From: Linnemannia elongata
Lineage: Eukaryota > Mortierellomycota > Mortierellomycetes > Mortierellales > Mortierellaceae
Length of the DNA stretch: 64,000 bases
NCBI GenBank assembly: GCA_036320915.1
Contig: JAXBDG010000008.1
Coordinates: 496,001 to 560,000, forward strand
Direction: 5' to 3'
Both the position numbers and the translations under genes were made by a program. Below the pieces are notes generated by a model. It was not told the DNA's origin. It was given only the letters and a program-made list of their open reading frames with translations, and ran no database searches. Below are positions 34,185 to 46,204 of this stretch, piece after piece (the first letter of the stretch is position 1; each line of letters begins with the position of its first letter).

Positions 34185-37100
34185 CTAAGGAGCCCAAGTC
34201 TCGCGATGGAAATCAACAACCCATCGGGCCTTCTTACAACTTTCCTCAATCATGTCCACAAACGCGTCTGGTCCACCTCCAAACACAATCACTCCTCCTT
34301 CCTTCACCTTCACCTCCTGCTCCTCCTCCACCACTCCACCCATCAACGCCTCGGCATCGTTACCTCCTTTATCACCACCACCGGGGCGACGATGGCCAAC
34401 ACCGAGGGTGATGAGTTCTTGGATATGGTGGTTGACTTGAATCCGCCCACGCTTGAACTCGATTCCTTGCTGCTTCTTGACAGCCGCCTTCATCATTCCT
34501 TGACGATGCAACGTCACACTTCCTGATACAGCCGCAGTAGATGCATTATCGCCGCCAAGACCGCGAATCAAGTTTGCATACGACCTGAACGCCGCATTAT
34601 TCGTCTCCGCCACCGACGCCGTCGCCACTCTGGATCCATGGCTCGAGGCAGCTCTGAAAAGGTTGGTCCGCCTGGCCACAAAAAGTGCAAAGTATCCAAT
34701 ACAACTAGCAGCTAGGACATGCACAACTCCAGGAAGGATCGCATAACTCCACATACACCGGTTGGTCATATGTTGATCCTCATCCTTGGTCGTGCGACAC
34801 CACCGGTATTCACCCTTATATGTCCCCTCCCAAGGAATCGCGCGTCCCCAAAGGTAGGCCAGCATAGGGAGGACCAGGATCAAGGTGGTGAGGAAGAGGT
34901 CTTTCTTGGCGTGGACGGTGGCAATGGCAGCAGAGTTTGCGGCGGGGAAAGTCGGCAGGCTCTTGTAGCGGTAGCATCCCGAAGCGAAAGCTGCTGCTGC
35001 CGCTGCAGAAGCAGAGGCGCCGTTGAGGAGAGTCTTGGTGTGGACATCGCTCGTGGTCAAGGTTGATGCGCTATCGGACCTTGAGTTGGAGGGTGGAGAG
35101 ACAGAGATGGTGGCTGCCAGAGAACTGGCACTAGAATTGGTCGAACCGCTTCCGCTGCCACTAGAACACTCTGCTCCACAACCCATACAACATTCCTCCT
35201 CGCTCTGTCCCTCAACATTAATACGACGAGCATTACTGAGTCTCGAAGCAACAGACCCATACTTTAACCTGCTCTCCTTGCTTCCTCCTCCCAACAACGG
35301 TGCAGCCTCCGATCCACGATTCTTCCCCTCTCCATTCTGCTCCTCCTCAAGCTCATCAACACGCCCGCAAACAAACTCACTCGTACACAACCCACTCTCA
35401 CACAGCGGTGGCGGGGCCATCTTGTCAGGTCGCGAGACGTAGATCTGGGTATGGAGCCAAGACGTGAACCGGGGGTCATGCGTGATCCTGTGCATGAAAT
35501 CGCCATAGGCATAAAGCTCGCTCTCGTAACGGAAGGTGCATATCAGATGGACTTCAATCGTCGCAGGGTTGTTCATTGTTGCCTGGGAGGCCTCAATCTG
35601 GGCCGCCATTGCTTTTAGAAGACCCATGAAAGTTGTGATCGCCGCTCCCGCTAAGTTAGAGGTATATGAATGAAACGGTAAATGTCAATGAGATGGAGAA
35701 ATAAATACGAAGGTAAATAATTGGTCAAACCGTATCATGATCTACACGCGGCCCAGCAAACATATTAAAACAAGAGAAGATAGATGTTAAACGTACCAGA
35801 GAAGATGACCATGACACCAGAGGACAAATAATCATGCGTGCGATCTCCAAAAACTCCATCCACCCTCGCCTTCAACACCACCGGCTCGTCCGTTGTCGCA
35901 TCCTCACACAATCTCGCTAAAGCACCCGTCCAACTTGTCTTTGTCTCCTGAAAAGTCCTCACATAAATTGTCATCGAATACGGATCCTCCGCCCAATACG
36001 ATGCAATCGTAAACGGATGGTAAATCATACTGATCTCTGGGAACTCGATGTTGACATAATCGCCCGGATAGTACGGCTTGAGCGGCTCGAGTCGGTCCTT
36101 GGAAACGAGGACGATCGTGAGAATATCAGCTTCCTTGTCGAACGAACAGATCGCGTCGGGGGAGATGGCGCAGGATTGGATGAATTTGGGAACGAACCGG
36201 TCGGCGAGGTAGAGGCAGACGGAGGGGAGGACATAGTACCAGATCATGTAGTAGGGGAAATGCATGAGTGTACCCAGGAAGGTGATGACGGTGAAGACTC
36301 GGTGCAGAGTGATGAAGAGTAGGTAGCAGCTTCTCCGGACTTGGGGGATAGCCGTTATTCCCAGACCCAGCAGCGCCGCCTATCGTACATTTCAAGTTTG
36401 AAATGAAGGAGAGAGACGAGTTAGATGAGAGAAAAGAAAAGGCGTGATATCTTCTCCTCGCCCCCTTTTTTTAGTGGTGCTTCTTGCTGCGGGCCTTTGC
36501 ACTCCTTTACCAAAACACACAACGGCGCACAAACACCAAAATAATAAATCTCCTCAGTCCAAAAGGTACGACTTACATAGGCAACAAGAGCAATCATGTT
36601 CTGAGGTCCTCGTGTGGTGCCATCGAAATTGAAATTGCGCCAAAAGGCATTAAAATGGACATAGTACAGAATATAGCAAATCGTATGGATCGTGCTCCAG
36701 ACAATAAATGCAACACCCATCCATCGATGCAGCGGTAAGATGTCGGCGTAGGTGAACCCAAGAGCCTGCAACATCGATCTCCGTAGGACCAGGAGGAGGA
36801 GCAAACCACATGATCCCATTGCTGCGTATCCACTGCCGAAGGCAAAGTATGCTAAATTTTTGGAATGAACGAGAGAAAGAGGAGAGGAAAGCTTTTTCAA
36901 TAGGTTGATAGTGATATGTTGAAGCAAATTAAGAGGTTGTCTTTTTTTTTTCAGGAGGTGCTCATCGTGCAGGTTGTCAAAAGTCTGTCAAAACTGAACA
37001 AAAGAGCGGCAACCAATTGGCAAGGAGGAGATCACAATAAGAAAAAAAAACAAGACAAAACAAAACGTACCCATACAAGCGGCATACTTGCCCAAGAACT

Positions 37101-37506
37101 TCATCCCCCTGGGCAAGTAAGCAACCACCGGCTGCACAAACCAAACCAAATTCAACGCCACCGAAACGCCGACCAGCACCCAATACTTGACTGTATACCC
37201 CAACCACGGATCATGTCTCTCCCAAACAGAGATCCTCTTCCTCTCCTTCACAGACGACGTTGAGACAAGCCTGATGGACTCTTGGAAGAGATCGTCGGCG
37301 CGGTAGTAGTGGCCCCAGATGGTGATAAGGTGGGAGAGGATGGCCGGGGTGGCAAAGAGACCGATGAAGATAAGATCCCGGCGGTTGAAGTAGTACAGGT
37401 CTGAGAGGCGGACACGAACCAGCCAGGTGATCCTGAAGTCGATAAAGAGGAATATCACCCAAATAGAAAGGGCTGCCAGGGCTAGTACCTGGAACTTGTA
37501 GCCCAT
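34185..37506 (-). CDS. Ferric reductase / NADPH-oxidase family flavocytochrome b, 919 aa
   Basis: Four exons: 37506..37071, 36851..36577, 36379..35797, 35650..34185. It is a membrane electron carrier taking electrons from NAD(P)H via FAD and two hemes to Fe(III)-chelates or oxygen outside. Heme ligands are visible as two His pairs with 13 residues between: H187/H201 (LHRWMGVAFIVWSTIH) and H263/H277 (LHRVFTVITFLGTLMH). The FAD motif is YHPFTIAS (357-364). The nucleotide domain starts FSAGAAITTFMGLL (about 430-443) and ends FGGGPDAFVDMIEESCKKA. Between these lies a roughly 300-residue insertion: a disordered Ser/Ala/Cys part (EECCMGCGAECSS) and two hydrophobic segments (about 683-700 and 733-757) that look membrane-spanning. 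A TATATATAAATG-like element sits at about 37705 upstream. Whether it is a Fre or a Nox cannot be settled. Confidence 0.85.
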
Positions 37507-39269
37507 TTTTTATTGTCGTATGGGTTTGTTGAAGGGGAGTGAAGGAGAGTGTGTCGTGAGTGAAGGCTGTGTCGAGGTGAGTGGGCGAATTTGATGTCGT
37601 TGCGCTGTATCTATACAAATGTATGTGTTTGTACTGCCCCTGGATGAATTGGTCTGATCGGGTGGTAAGAAAAAAAGTGTGTGTATCGGGTGGCAAAGGA
37701 TCGGGTATATATAAATGTAGGAAGTCGTTCAAACTGCGCTGGAGGTTGTTTGTGAGTGAGTGGGTTAGTGGATTGAAAAGGTGGAAGAGTGAGGAGGAAG
37801 AGAACAAGTAGGGAATGGTGGTATCAAAAAGAAAGAGGGAGGAGCGCCAACGATGAAAGGAGAGAGGAGAGGGAAGGGGAGGAGGAGAGGGAGGAGAGAG
37901 TGGGCGGGGTCGAATTTGACCCGAGTGGGTGATATGTTTTGAGTTTGGGGGGAGAGAGAAGTGAAGAAGAAAAGAAAGAGAAGAAAGAGAAGGAAGAATA
38001 AAAAAAGAGGCGGATAGGAGAGTGAAAAAAAAAGTGAGAGGGAAAGGTGCAAGTCATGGCCCGCTATTTATTTGTTTACCTTGGCTGAGAAGAAAAGAAA
38101 CAAAGGCTAAGACATCATCCGCCGCACACACACACACACCCACAGATCCAAGGGGTTACTAAGAAAAATTAGGATCTGATAACAAAAACATAGAAAAGTC
38201 AACTCAACTACAACTCAAATCGGACTCAACTCGCAAGTCTCGATACTCAAAACTCACCCACGCTCACCCCTATCTTTTTCTTTCTTCTCCCCTCACTTTG
38301 CACCTGCCACTCCTTTCTTTCATTCAATTAGCCCACAACGCTACCCGATTGGGAGAGAGTGATGGTGCTTGTACATGTGCAGTTCTCTTGTAACGATGGG
38401 GGCCACGAGAAGAAAAGCAGAAAAGAACAACAAAAAAGAAGGAGGGAAAGAGGTGGAGCGAGGGGAAAGGTGGTCCAAAAGTGTGTTCTTTTCCATAATA
38501 GGATCGATCCTTCGCTCTTCTTCACTTCCACACACAGACACAGACACGCTAATTCTTCTTGGTTGAATATTTGCACAGTCTTTGGAGCGAGCGGGGGGTG
38601 AAGTCGAGGGTGAAGGGTGAGGAGGTGGTGAAGGGATAGAAGTAGGGACACAAAGTGACAAGTGAGCAACAGCAGAAAAAAAAGAGAGGGGACGAAGAGG
38701 GACCTAATGAAAGGGAGGGAAGGACGAAGAGGGATGAGGGAGGGTGGTAAACGACCCGCATGGACATGCATGTTCACTCTAATGAAGTACTTATCAGATC
38801 CTCTCCTAAAAAAATCGAATGTTTCTTATGGGTGATATTTGGGCGTAACGAACCAAATCACCACAAAATAGGAGGATCTGATAACCTAAAGTTACAGTGG
38901 TCAGACGATAGGGGAAAAAAAAGGGATAAATTGGGTTGGTATATTTGTCTGCTTCCTCTGTCGGCGGAGGGGATGAGGCTGTCCTTTTTTCCTTGTTCCT
39001 TTCCTTCTTTTTCATTTTTCAATCTCCCTGTAAGTCCCGACACGACAGTCCCTCCTCGCATCAAGTTCTCTTGGGTTATGTTTATGTTTTTGTGTCTGTG
39101 TGTTTGTGTGTTTATATGTCGCACCCATCGGGTAAGTCCAACAGAGTAATACCTGAAAAAACATAACAACAATGACATCGCCGCAACGTGCATGCCATGT
39201 GTGCGTGTCTATCCGTGTGCGTGTCTATCCGTGTGCGTGGAATAAAGAAAATACCCAACAATCCACTTG

Positions 39270-39300
<31 letters not shown>

Positions 39301-40015
39301 GTTGAGAGTACTAATCTGAATGCAAACAGTTACACTTATTCCACCTTCATCCCCCTCCTCCACTTCCTTCATTTCTTCTGGATACCCCTCGAGGTTACCC
39401 ATTCATTCCTTACTTGGAAACTCACTAAGGCGGCGCTTTTCTAAACCCTCTGTAGGTCTATCTGCTCTTACACAAATGCCCATATTCAGTCTGCGTGATC
39501 CACCCTCCATTTGTTCAAAGCATCCTACGGCCATGATCGAGAAAGCTTGTTGCCCATTTACTTGTACAGCAAACAAAATTAATCAAACAAACAAAAAGGC
39601 CGAGTCATATCAAGACAGGTGACTAAGGTGCATGCAACAGTCAATCAATTCCTCTTCCATTCGCCACCACACTCACTCAACAAAAAACAAGGGTCAGGTC
39701 CTGGGTCCATGGGTAAATTATTGCTGTATTGTGAAATAATGGTAGCTGGTATTGGTAATGGTTATTGGAGGGTAACTGTGTCGAAAATGGGTGGACTATT
39801 GTACGAAAGGGGTATGAGCTGCATATCCAATGGATACAGAATAAAGAGAAAAACAAAACAAAGCAAAAAAAAAAAAAAAAAAATGGCAATTGGGTGCAAC
39901 TGAGTATGAACAAGTAGTAAAAAAATGAAGGAAAAAAACCTTGGTAAAGAAAAGTAAGAGAAAGATAACGCCACATGGCGACACTTCTTATGTTCTCGCC
40001 ATCGTTCAATGGTCT
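37507..40015. other. 2.5-kb intergenic region
   Basis: No gene could be supported. Contents: a TATA-like TATATATAAA (about 37707, for the reductase), a long GA-rich tract 37800-38050, CA repeats near 38125, (GT)n near 39095-39115, two GTGTGCGTGTCTATCC direct repeats (about 39199-39232), a 30-base A run 39270-39299 and an A run near 39866-39884. Confidence 0.45.
39270..39299. repeat. Poly-A run, 30 bases
   Basis: Uninterrupted A homopolymer in intergenic DNA, just 3' of the GTGTGCGTGTCTATCC direct repeat. Confidence 0.8.
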
Positions 40016-41629
40016 TTAGGCTTTCCAGATCTCGCCCATACGACTCTTGAGCCACTCGACAGACTCCCTAAGTCCTTCACCCTCACCATCCGACCGGGTG
40101 CTCTTTACACACCAAGGTCTCGCCGCCGCTGATCCCACAGGCGCTTGTGGTGGCATCGCTCCGTTACCAAGTGACTCAATCGACACTCTCCCTTCGTCAT
40201 CCCACTCTTCACAGCCTAAGATATCTGCAATCTCGTCCACTCGGAAGCAAGTCTCGTCGTCCAATCCAGCCTTATTCGCAAACACCACCACAGGGATATC
40301 CCTCCGTTTGAAATGTGGGTCTGCAATCAGGGATGACAGGAACTGACGTGCGTTGAGGAGGTGGTCCATTCCTCGGGGATCGTTCTTGCGGGTCGCGTCA
40401 ACAATATAGATGATTCCGTGCGCATGGGGGAACCAGAAAGTTTGGGCGAGCATTCGGGGGACGGGCCAGGTGGTGTCGAGGGAAAAGGCGTGGACCGAGA
40501 GACTTGCGTTTGCGGATGCCTTTGTTGTTGTTGATGATGATGGCTCTTCTTCCAGGGGTTCCTGGCAAAGGGTAGAGTCGTCCTCGTTGTTGTTGTCGTA
40601 TGTATCTACTGAAGACGAAGAAGAGGCGGAAGAAGAGTTCGATCGGTCCTTCGAATGGCGTAGCCGAGCGTTCAACAGTGTCGTCTCACTCTCTTCACTC
40701 GATCTCACTACTCCTGTTGCTCGTGTTGCTCCTGGAATGAACCTGTCCTCGGTATCAATCTCCTCCAACCCAAAAACGACTGACCGCCGCTTAACATCAA
40801 TCTCCCTCCTGTCTTCAAATCCTCCAAAGCTCAAAGTTGACCTCCTCCTCCTCTCCCGATCACTCAACTCTGTAGACGACTTCGGCGAACAAGTAAACGA
40901 CCCATTCGACCGAAAGTACGCAACAAAGAACCCCGAAATCTCCTGGTAATGCGAAATCTTGTTTGTGCTCGGCAACAGACTCGACATCTTGTACAGCGTG
41001 CTCGCCAATGGTGCACTGTCAGATCCCAGTACCAGAATGTTGTAATGTGGTGGACCGGCCGGTTGTGATTGTTGTTGGGTGAGAGCGGTCTTTGAAGTGA
41101 GCAGTTGGGATAGGCTGAGCATGTTGCGGAGGGATTGGGCAAAAGACTTGCGCTTCTGGATCTTGGGGGTTGGTGTAACACCACTGCACAACGCATCCAC
41201 AGCAGCAGCGGCAGTAGGGTCGGTAAAGGAAGTCGAAGTAGGAGAGGCACATTGAGGGGGTGATGGCGGCAAGGTTGGACGTTTAGATGTATCGATAATG
41301 ACGCTCTGACGCTTGTTTCCGAAAAAGCTGAACGACGACGTGGAGGGCGAAGTGGGGGAAAGGGGTAGGGCCGGTGACGACGGTCCACTCATCGCTGACT
41401 TTTGGCTATCGACAACAGCAGTAGGCTGTGCTACTGGTGCTACTGCGACGGGTGCTGGTGGTGCTGGAGAAAAGTAATCCCAAACGTTTTGACCGGGTGC
41501 GAGGCGGTCGGCAATGATATTGGTAAAGGAGAGGACATCGTTTGTGGACTGGCGGGGAAGCAGTGGGGGCTTCTTGTCCATGAAGGTGTGTGAGGGCGAG
41601 GCGACCTGGGATTCTGCGAGAGTTGTCAT
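40016..41629 (-). CDS. Arf-fold protein with degenerate GTPase motifs, 537 aa
   Basis: Single uninterrupted exon from ATG 41629 to the stop at 40016. The N-terminal ~185 residues are disordered Ser/Pro/Ala-rich with several KRxS motifs (FGNKRQSVIIDTSKRPTLPP, KIQKRKSFAQSL). From about residue 200 the pattern resembles an Arf/Sar small GTPase: YNILVLGSDSAPLASTLYKM at the P-loop position, TFWFPHAHGIIYIVDATRKN, ARQFLSSLIADPHFKR and IPVVVFANKAGLDDE. The GKT of the P-loop is absent and NKxD has become NKAGLD, so nucleotide binding is doubtful. About 150 disordered residues interrupt the fold between switch I and the IVDAT strand. It is most likely a pseudo-GTPase scaffold on membranes; function unknown. 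Confidence 0.7.
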   Translation of the reverse strand: MTTLAESQVASPSHTFMDKKPPLLPRQSTNDVLSFTNIIADRLAPGQNVWDYFSPAPPAPVAVAPVAQPTAVVDSQKSAMSGPSSPALPLSPTSPSTSSFSFFGNKRQSVIIDTSKRPTLPPSPPQCASPTSTSFTDPTAAAAVDALCSGVTPTPKIQKRKSFAQSLRNMLSLSQLLTSKTALTQQQSQPAGPPHYNILVLGSDSAPLASTLYKMSSLLPSTNKISHYQEISGFFVAYFRSNGSFTCSPKSSTELSDRERRRRSTLSFGGFEDRREIDVKRRSVVFGLEEIDTEDRFIPGATRATGVVRSSEESETTLLNARLRHSKDRSNSSSASSSSSVDTYDNNNEDDSTLCQEPLEEEPSSSTTTKASANASLSVHAFSLDTTWPVPRMLAQTFWFPHAHGIIYIVDATRKNDPRGMDHLLNARQFLSSLIADPHFKRRDIPVVVFANKAGLDDETCFRVDEIADILGCEEWDDEGRVSIESLGNGAMPPQAPVGSAAARPWCVKSTRSDGEGEGLRESVEWLKSRMGEIWKA

Positions 41630-41737
41630 TGTGTGATATGGAAGTGGATGAGGAAAAAGAAGAAGGGTGATAGTCAGGGGATGAAGTAGGAGGAAAAGAA
41701 GAGTGTTGTTCGTCAGGAAGGTTTTCAGTTGAGAGTG

Positions 41738-41740
<3 letters not shown>

Positions 41741-41790
<50 letters not shown>
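41741..41790. repeat. (GA)25 microsatellite in the 5' region of the Arf-fold gene
   Basis: Fifty bases of pure GA, reading (TC)n on the coding strand about 110 bp upstream of the ATG, probably within the leader or core promoter. Confidence 0.8.
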
Positions 41791-41793
<3 letters not shown>

Positions 41794-44213
41794 TAGTGAA
41801 AAGTAGGTGGTGAATGGAATCGTTATCTGAGTGTGAGTGTGAGGGGGAGTAGTGAAGTATGGGGAAAGTATAAGGAAAGGGGACAATGAGGCAAGTGAAA
41901 ATGAGATGTGTATAACAAAAGAGAAAAGAAAAAAGGAGGCGGGAGGAAAGTAAAAGTAAAAAAAGAAAGGAAAGAGAGGAATGTTGGGTGAACCATGTGC
42001 GCACTCTTTTATATATTCGCTTCTTGTTCTTGTTGTTCATTGTCACTGTCCTTACAAGAGGGCAAAAGGTGTACAGTGGCAAAGAAAAAGGTGAGCATTC
42101 ATTCAGCGACAAGCTCAGACGGGACATTGAACCTCTCGACTGTACATGTACATCCACTCATTCAACTCATGACTCCTCGCCTTTCAACAGGGCTAACATT
42201 AAATGACAATAGCACTAAAATACATTGGCGTCGTCCCTTTTCCTTTATCCATTTTTCATCGATGAATGATGAATGTCGATTGTCTTCATCGCTTTCGAGC
42301 AAAGTAAGCAAACGAGGCAGGGTATCAATCGAATGAACCCTCAACAGTAAAAAGAGCAATCGATATATATCTCCCATCCATGTTTTGACAACGAGAGCAT
42401 TCATATCCGTCGTAGTGACGAAAATAAATAATCTTTTAATATTGGATTGGTGTGTGTGTGGCGAACTGCTCTCTCTCTCGTCCCCAGGGCTGTCGTTTCA
42501 ACCAACTCTTGCTCTCTCTTTCAGTCCTTTTCTTGGTCCATGCTCACAACAACCACCTTTCATATAACACTCACCAGTGTGGCGGCGATTATGGTACCCC
42601 TGGCGTCCCTGCCTGTCCTTGTCTGTGGCACGACGACATGTGCTATTGCTCCTCCTTTGTTCGATGTTCGCCCATTGTTATTTCTGGACACAAAGGAAGT
42701 TATCATTGTCGCACGAAAATAAATTCTCTTGTCCCACCCTCCCCCCACCTTCATCAAAACGCCCCGTCAGCCCTGACTGGGGACTCTGAATCCAATCAAA
42801 AAAAAAAGAAACACAACAACAACACCAACAAGACCTTGGGGGATGGTTGCCAGCAAAAGCAAACCAAACATGCAACCACCCAAAATAAAACCATTCGAGC
42901 CATCCGAACCATCCGAACCATGGTAACGTTGCGTTGTCCCAATCTTATTGTTTCCCTCCCACCCCTTCCCACTCTCCTGCACTGTCCGTCACCAATTCCT
43001 GATGTACCCCTTCCTATCTCCCTCTCTCGCTTCCTTTGAATGTGCATGCATCCATCGTCTGTCCCGTTGAACCATATACGGCATGGTACATGTTCCCTCC
43101 CCTCTCTCCTAAAATTCGCCTTCCACCCTCCTCTCCCTCTCCCCCGTCCCCTGCAATTGAACCGTTCCTGCCAAACAAAACAAAAACGAGTCGGGTACAT
43201 TATACATGGACATGCACCACACTAACATACAGGCAAGACAAAAGCAAAAAAAAAAACAAAAATAAAAAAAGCGACGCACCTAAAAAGAGGGGCAAAGCAG
43301 CAAATCCAACCATCGCCAATTGCTTGGAAAATACACATCATAAATGTCCTACATGTCTCTCTCTGCCAAGGTGTCTCGCTTTCCCCTTTTTCACTAATGT
43401 CCCCACATTCCCTTGTAACCCGAAAGGGGGTGGCTTGCCAGGGGCACAGATGAGCGACTCGACTCAACTTGGCATAATAGGGTGTTCATAGGTGTGGTTT
43501 CCCTTTTGCTTGCCTCCACTCCATCCATGGTTCCTTTTGTCGTCACATCTTGTCGCTTTCTCCATACAATTCGTCACTCGCGTGTTTCAAGCGTTCCAAC
43601 AACAACCCCTATCTTCACTCGCTTTGACTTCCTTTCATCAGCTTTTCACACCACAACAGATGGCCCGGGTTCCCTCTTTACTCTCCAAAGAAAAAAAAAG
43701 TCGGACCCTTGTATATAAGCTGAGACTACCGACAGCCTTTGACTCAGCTAACCGCCAATCCCTCTTGACGGAGAAAAAAAAAAAAAAAAAACGCAAAAAC
43801 GAACTGTAATAAATAAAGTATCCCGCACCACATGGCTTACTACAAAAGTACATTATTTATTTATTTTTCTCGTTGTTGTTGGATGTTGTTTTTACCACGT
43901 TTTCTCAATTGGTGCTTTGGCTGGGACGGTAACAAAAGTATTTTCCATTGCTCCTTGCTAACATGATTTTTTGGTTTGGCAAGAAACGGGAGGAATCATA
44001 ACAAGAACGGGAAAGAAAAAAAATGTATTTGAAGGCGGATTGGGAGGGGAGAAGAGAACTAAAATTACAGGGGAGGAATGAGTTTAAGTGAAAAGTGGTA
44101 AGAGAGTGAAGGAAGAGTTCTAATGGTGAAAAGAAAGTTACTAACTGGGACCTATTATCAAAGGGGGATTAGAGATGAGAGTGAGATTGGAATGGGCTGC
44201 CAAAGGGGAGCGA
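41791..44213. other. 2.4-kb gene-poor region
   Basis: Upstream region of the Arf-fold gene and 3' region of the next gene. Mostly low complexity: CT-rich 42950-43150 and A runs near 43245 and 43775. One cysteine-rich frame near 42500-42720 is treated as a finding. A cluster of AACCATCCGAACC-like direct repeats lies near 42890-42920. Confidence 0.4.
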
Positions 44214-44354
44214 TCAACGCCGGCGACTGCTGCTGGGCTGGATGGGCATGGGTGCAACTGCATGCTGATGCTGCTGTGGATGTGAAAGGTAGGGCTGATA
44301 TTGATATGGAACGCCCTGTGGCTGTTGTTGCTGTTGGTGTTGCTGCATAGGTGC

Positions 44355-44392
<38 letters not shown>

Positions 44393-46204
44393 GCTGTTGT
44401 TGTTGCTGTTGCTGCTGCTGTTGCTGTTGTGAGTGGTGTCGCATAGTTGGATGAGTTGCATGAGGTGGCTGCTGATCGATAGAGTTTTTCTTGGAGGGAC
44501 GATGTGTCCCTGGGCGTGTGGTCTGCTCCATCAAGATGGGTTCTGGGTGGGGCTGAGTAGACCACAGATGGCGGATATAATGAGCGTGGGGAGTCATTCC
44601 CTGAGGGAGTACTATATTGTAAGGCCGCTGGAATCGAGTTTGGTGCCTATTTTTTACGACGAAAAAGTTATATTAGACCATTGAAGCATTGGGCGCAGAG
44701 TACTAAGTAGCAATGAGGACGTAAAAGACAAAAATAATCATCGGTAAGGTACTTACAATGGGTACGCCGCCTGGTACTGTCCGCTCAAGAGAGAGATGGG
44801 AAACTTTTTCATCACTTCGTCATTCTCATCGTAGTCTCTGACTTGTTCGATTTCAGCCTCCTCCAAAACGCGACGGATATCTTCAGGAATGGCCGCCCAC
44901 ACGCTAGGGTCATGAATCAGAGGAGGCAAGGGTGCTCCTGGCTTGATCTCAACCCTGACATTTGCATCCACCTGGGGTCCAATTGATCGGGGGATAGAGA
45001 TAACAGTCGTCTCCTCCTTTTCAACATCGCCCATTTGAGGTTTTGAGGAAGAACCAGTCTCGCGCACAACATGAACGTCGCAGCGGGTAGGCTGTGTGAT
45101 AGTCGGGATCTGCTCAATGTTGGTGTGGGGGTCCAGAAATTTAGGATTTTCCTTGCGGAGCTCCTTCAGTCGGGAATTCAGCGCACGGACGGCCATGGCG
45201 CTCTCGTACTGCCAGTTGAGATCGGTAATTTGGCGTGCAGAGTCCTCGTGCATTAGCGTGTGCTTGCGCTTTGATGGTGCAGGCGAAGAATAGTCCTCGG
45301 CCTGGTAGTTTCCACCTGTGCTTCCGGATTGTATATTATCGTCTCCAGTCCGAGAAGTGGTATCGCCCTCCGAGTCGTCCCCCGCATCCTCTGAAGCGTT
45401 GGATTCAAAATAGTCATCCACACGACTCTTTCCGCCCTTGATGATCTTGGCCCCAAAGGACTTGAAGATCGACCGGGCGGTGACAACGGCAATCAGCTTG
45501 GACTTGAAATTAGCCATCAGCATGCCGTGCTCGATCATCCACTGTCTCTCCTCGACCGTTGTATTGACTCGGACCAGCTGAGGGTTCTTAAGGAAGAACA
45601 AGTAACTGTCTCTGAATCCAAGAACGCGCGCAGGGTCCATTGAAAGCATATAAATCCTGTCGCCTCTCTCCGGTAATTTGAAGCTCCTGCACCTGTACTG
45701 GCGCCCTATTTGTCCCAGTCGTTCAATTCACAAGTCAAATTAGATCATTGTTAACTATATATCAACCATGCCGTTCTGCATCCATGAACGCGATAGCAAA
45801 TGCAGGTCCATGCAAAGACAATTGGAAGACACGTTACCTCCCAAGAGTTCGCCATCCTTTGTGATCTTGGTTTCGCCAACTTCGTCAATCTCGCCTTCGA
45901 TTTCCTCCTCGTCTCCAGTAGGTCCTTGAGAGTCTTCCTTGTCATCGACCTCCATTCCATCCACGTCCTCCTCCACTTCTTCTTCCTCCTCCTCTTCTTC
46001 CTGCTGTACCTGCTGTACTTTTGGGGGACGACCCCTTGGTCTAGGGGCAGCCTGACGGGAAGGTCTCTTGGACCGCGATGGACTATTCCTGCCCACATCC
46101 TCCGAGTCCGAGTCCTGTTTCTCAACTGTCTGTGAGGAGGCGCGCAACGAGTTTCGGGCTCCTCCTCGACGGCTTCCTGAGCTGCCAGGCAATGATGGCG
46201 CCAT
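44214..46204 (-). CDS. Chromatin-remodelling subunit Rsc7/Swp82-type, 582 aa
   Basis: Three exons: 46204..45838, 45705..44757, 44646..44214. Rsc7 (Npl6)/Swp82 are accessory subunits of the RSC and SWI/SNF nucleosome remodellers. The N-terminus is basic with an AT-hook-like RPRGRPPK, then a long acidic run (EEEEEEEEVEEDVDGMEVDD). The family core spans the exon 1/2 junction: GGRQYRCRSFKLPERGDRIY, LSMDPARVLGFRDSYLFF, LVRVNTTVEERQWMIEHGML, FKSKLIAVVTARSIFKSFGA. Later come SARQITDLNWQYESAMAVRA and FQRPYNIVLPQGMTPHAHYI. The C-terminus has about 25 consecutive Gln encoded by mixed CAA/CAG (44355-44430). The acidic and poly-Gln parts suit a nuclear transcription regulator. Whether it serves RSC or SWI/SNF cannot be told, since early-diverging fungi may have one homologue. 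Confidence 0.85.
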
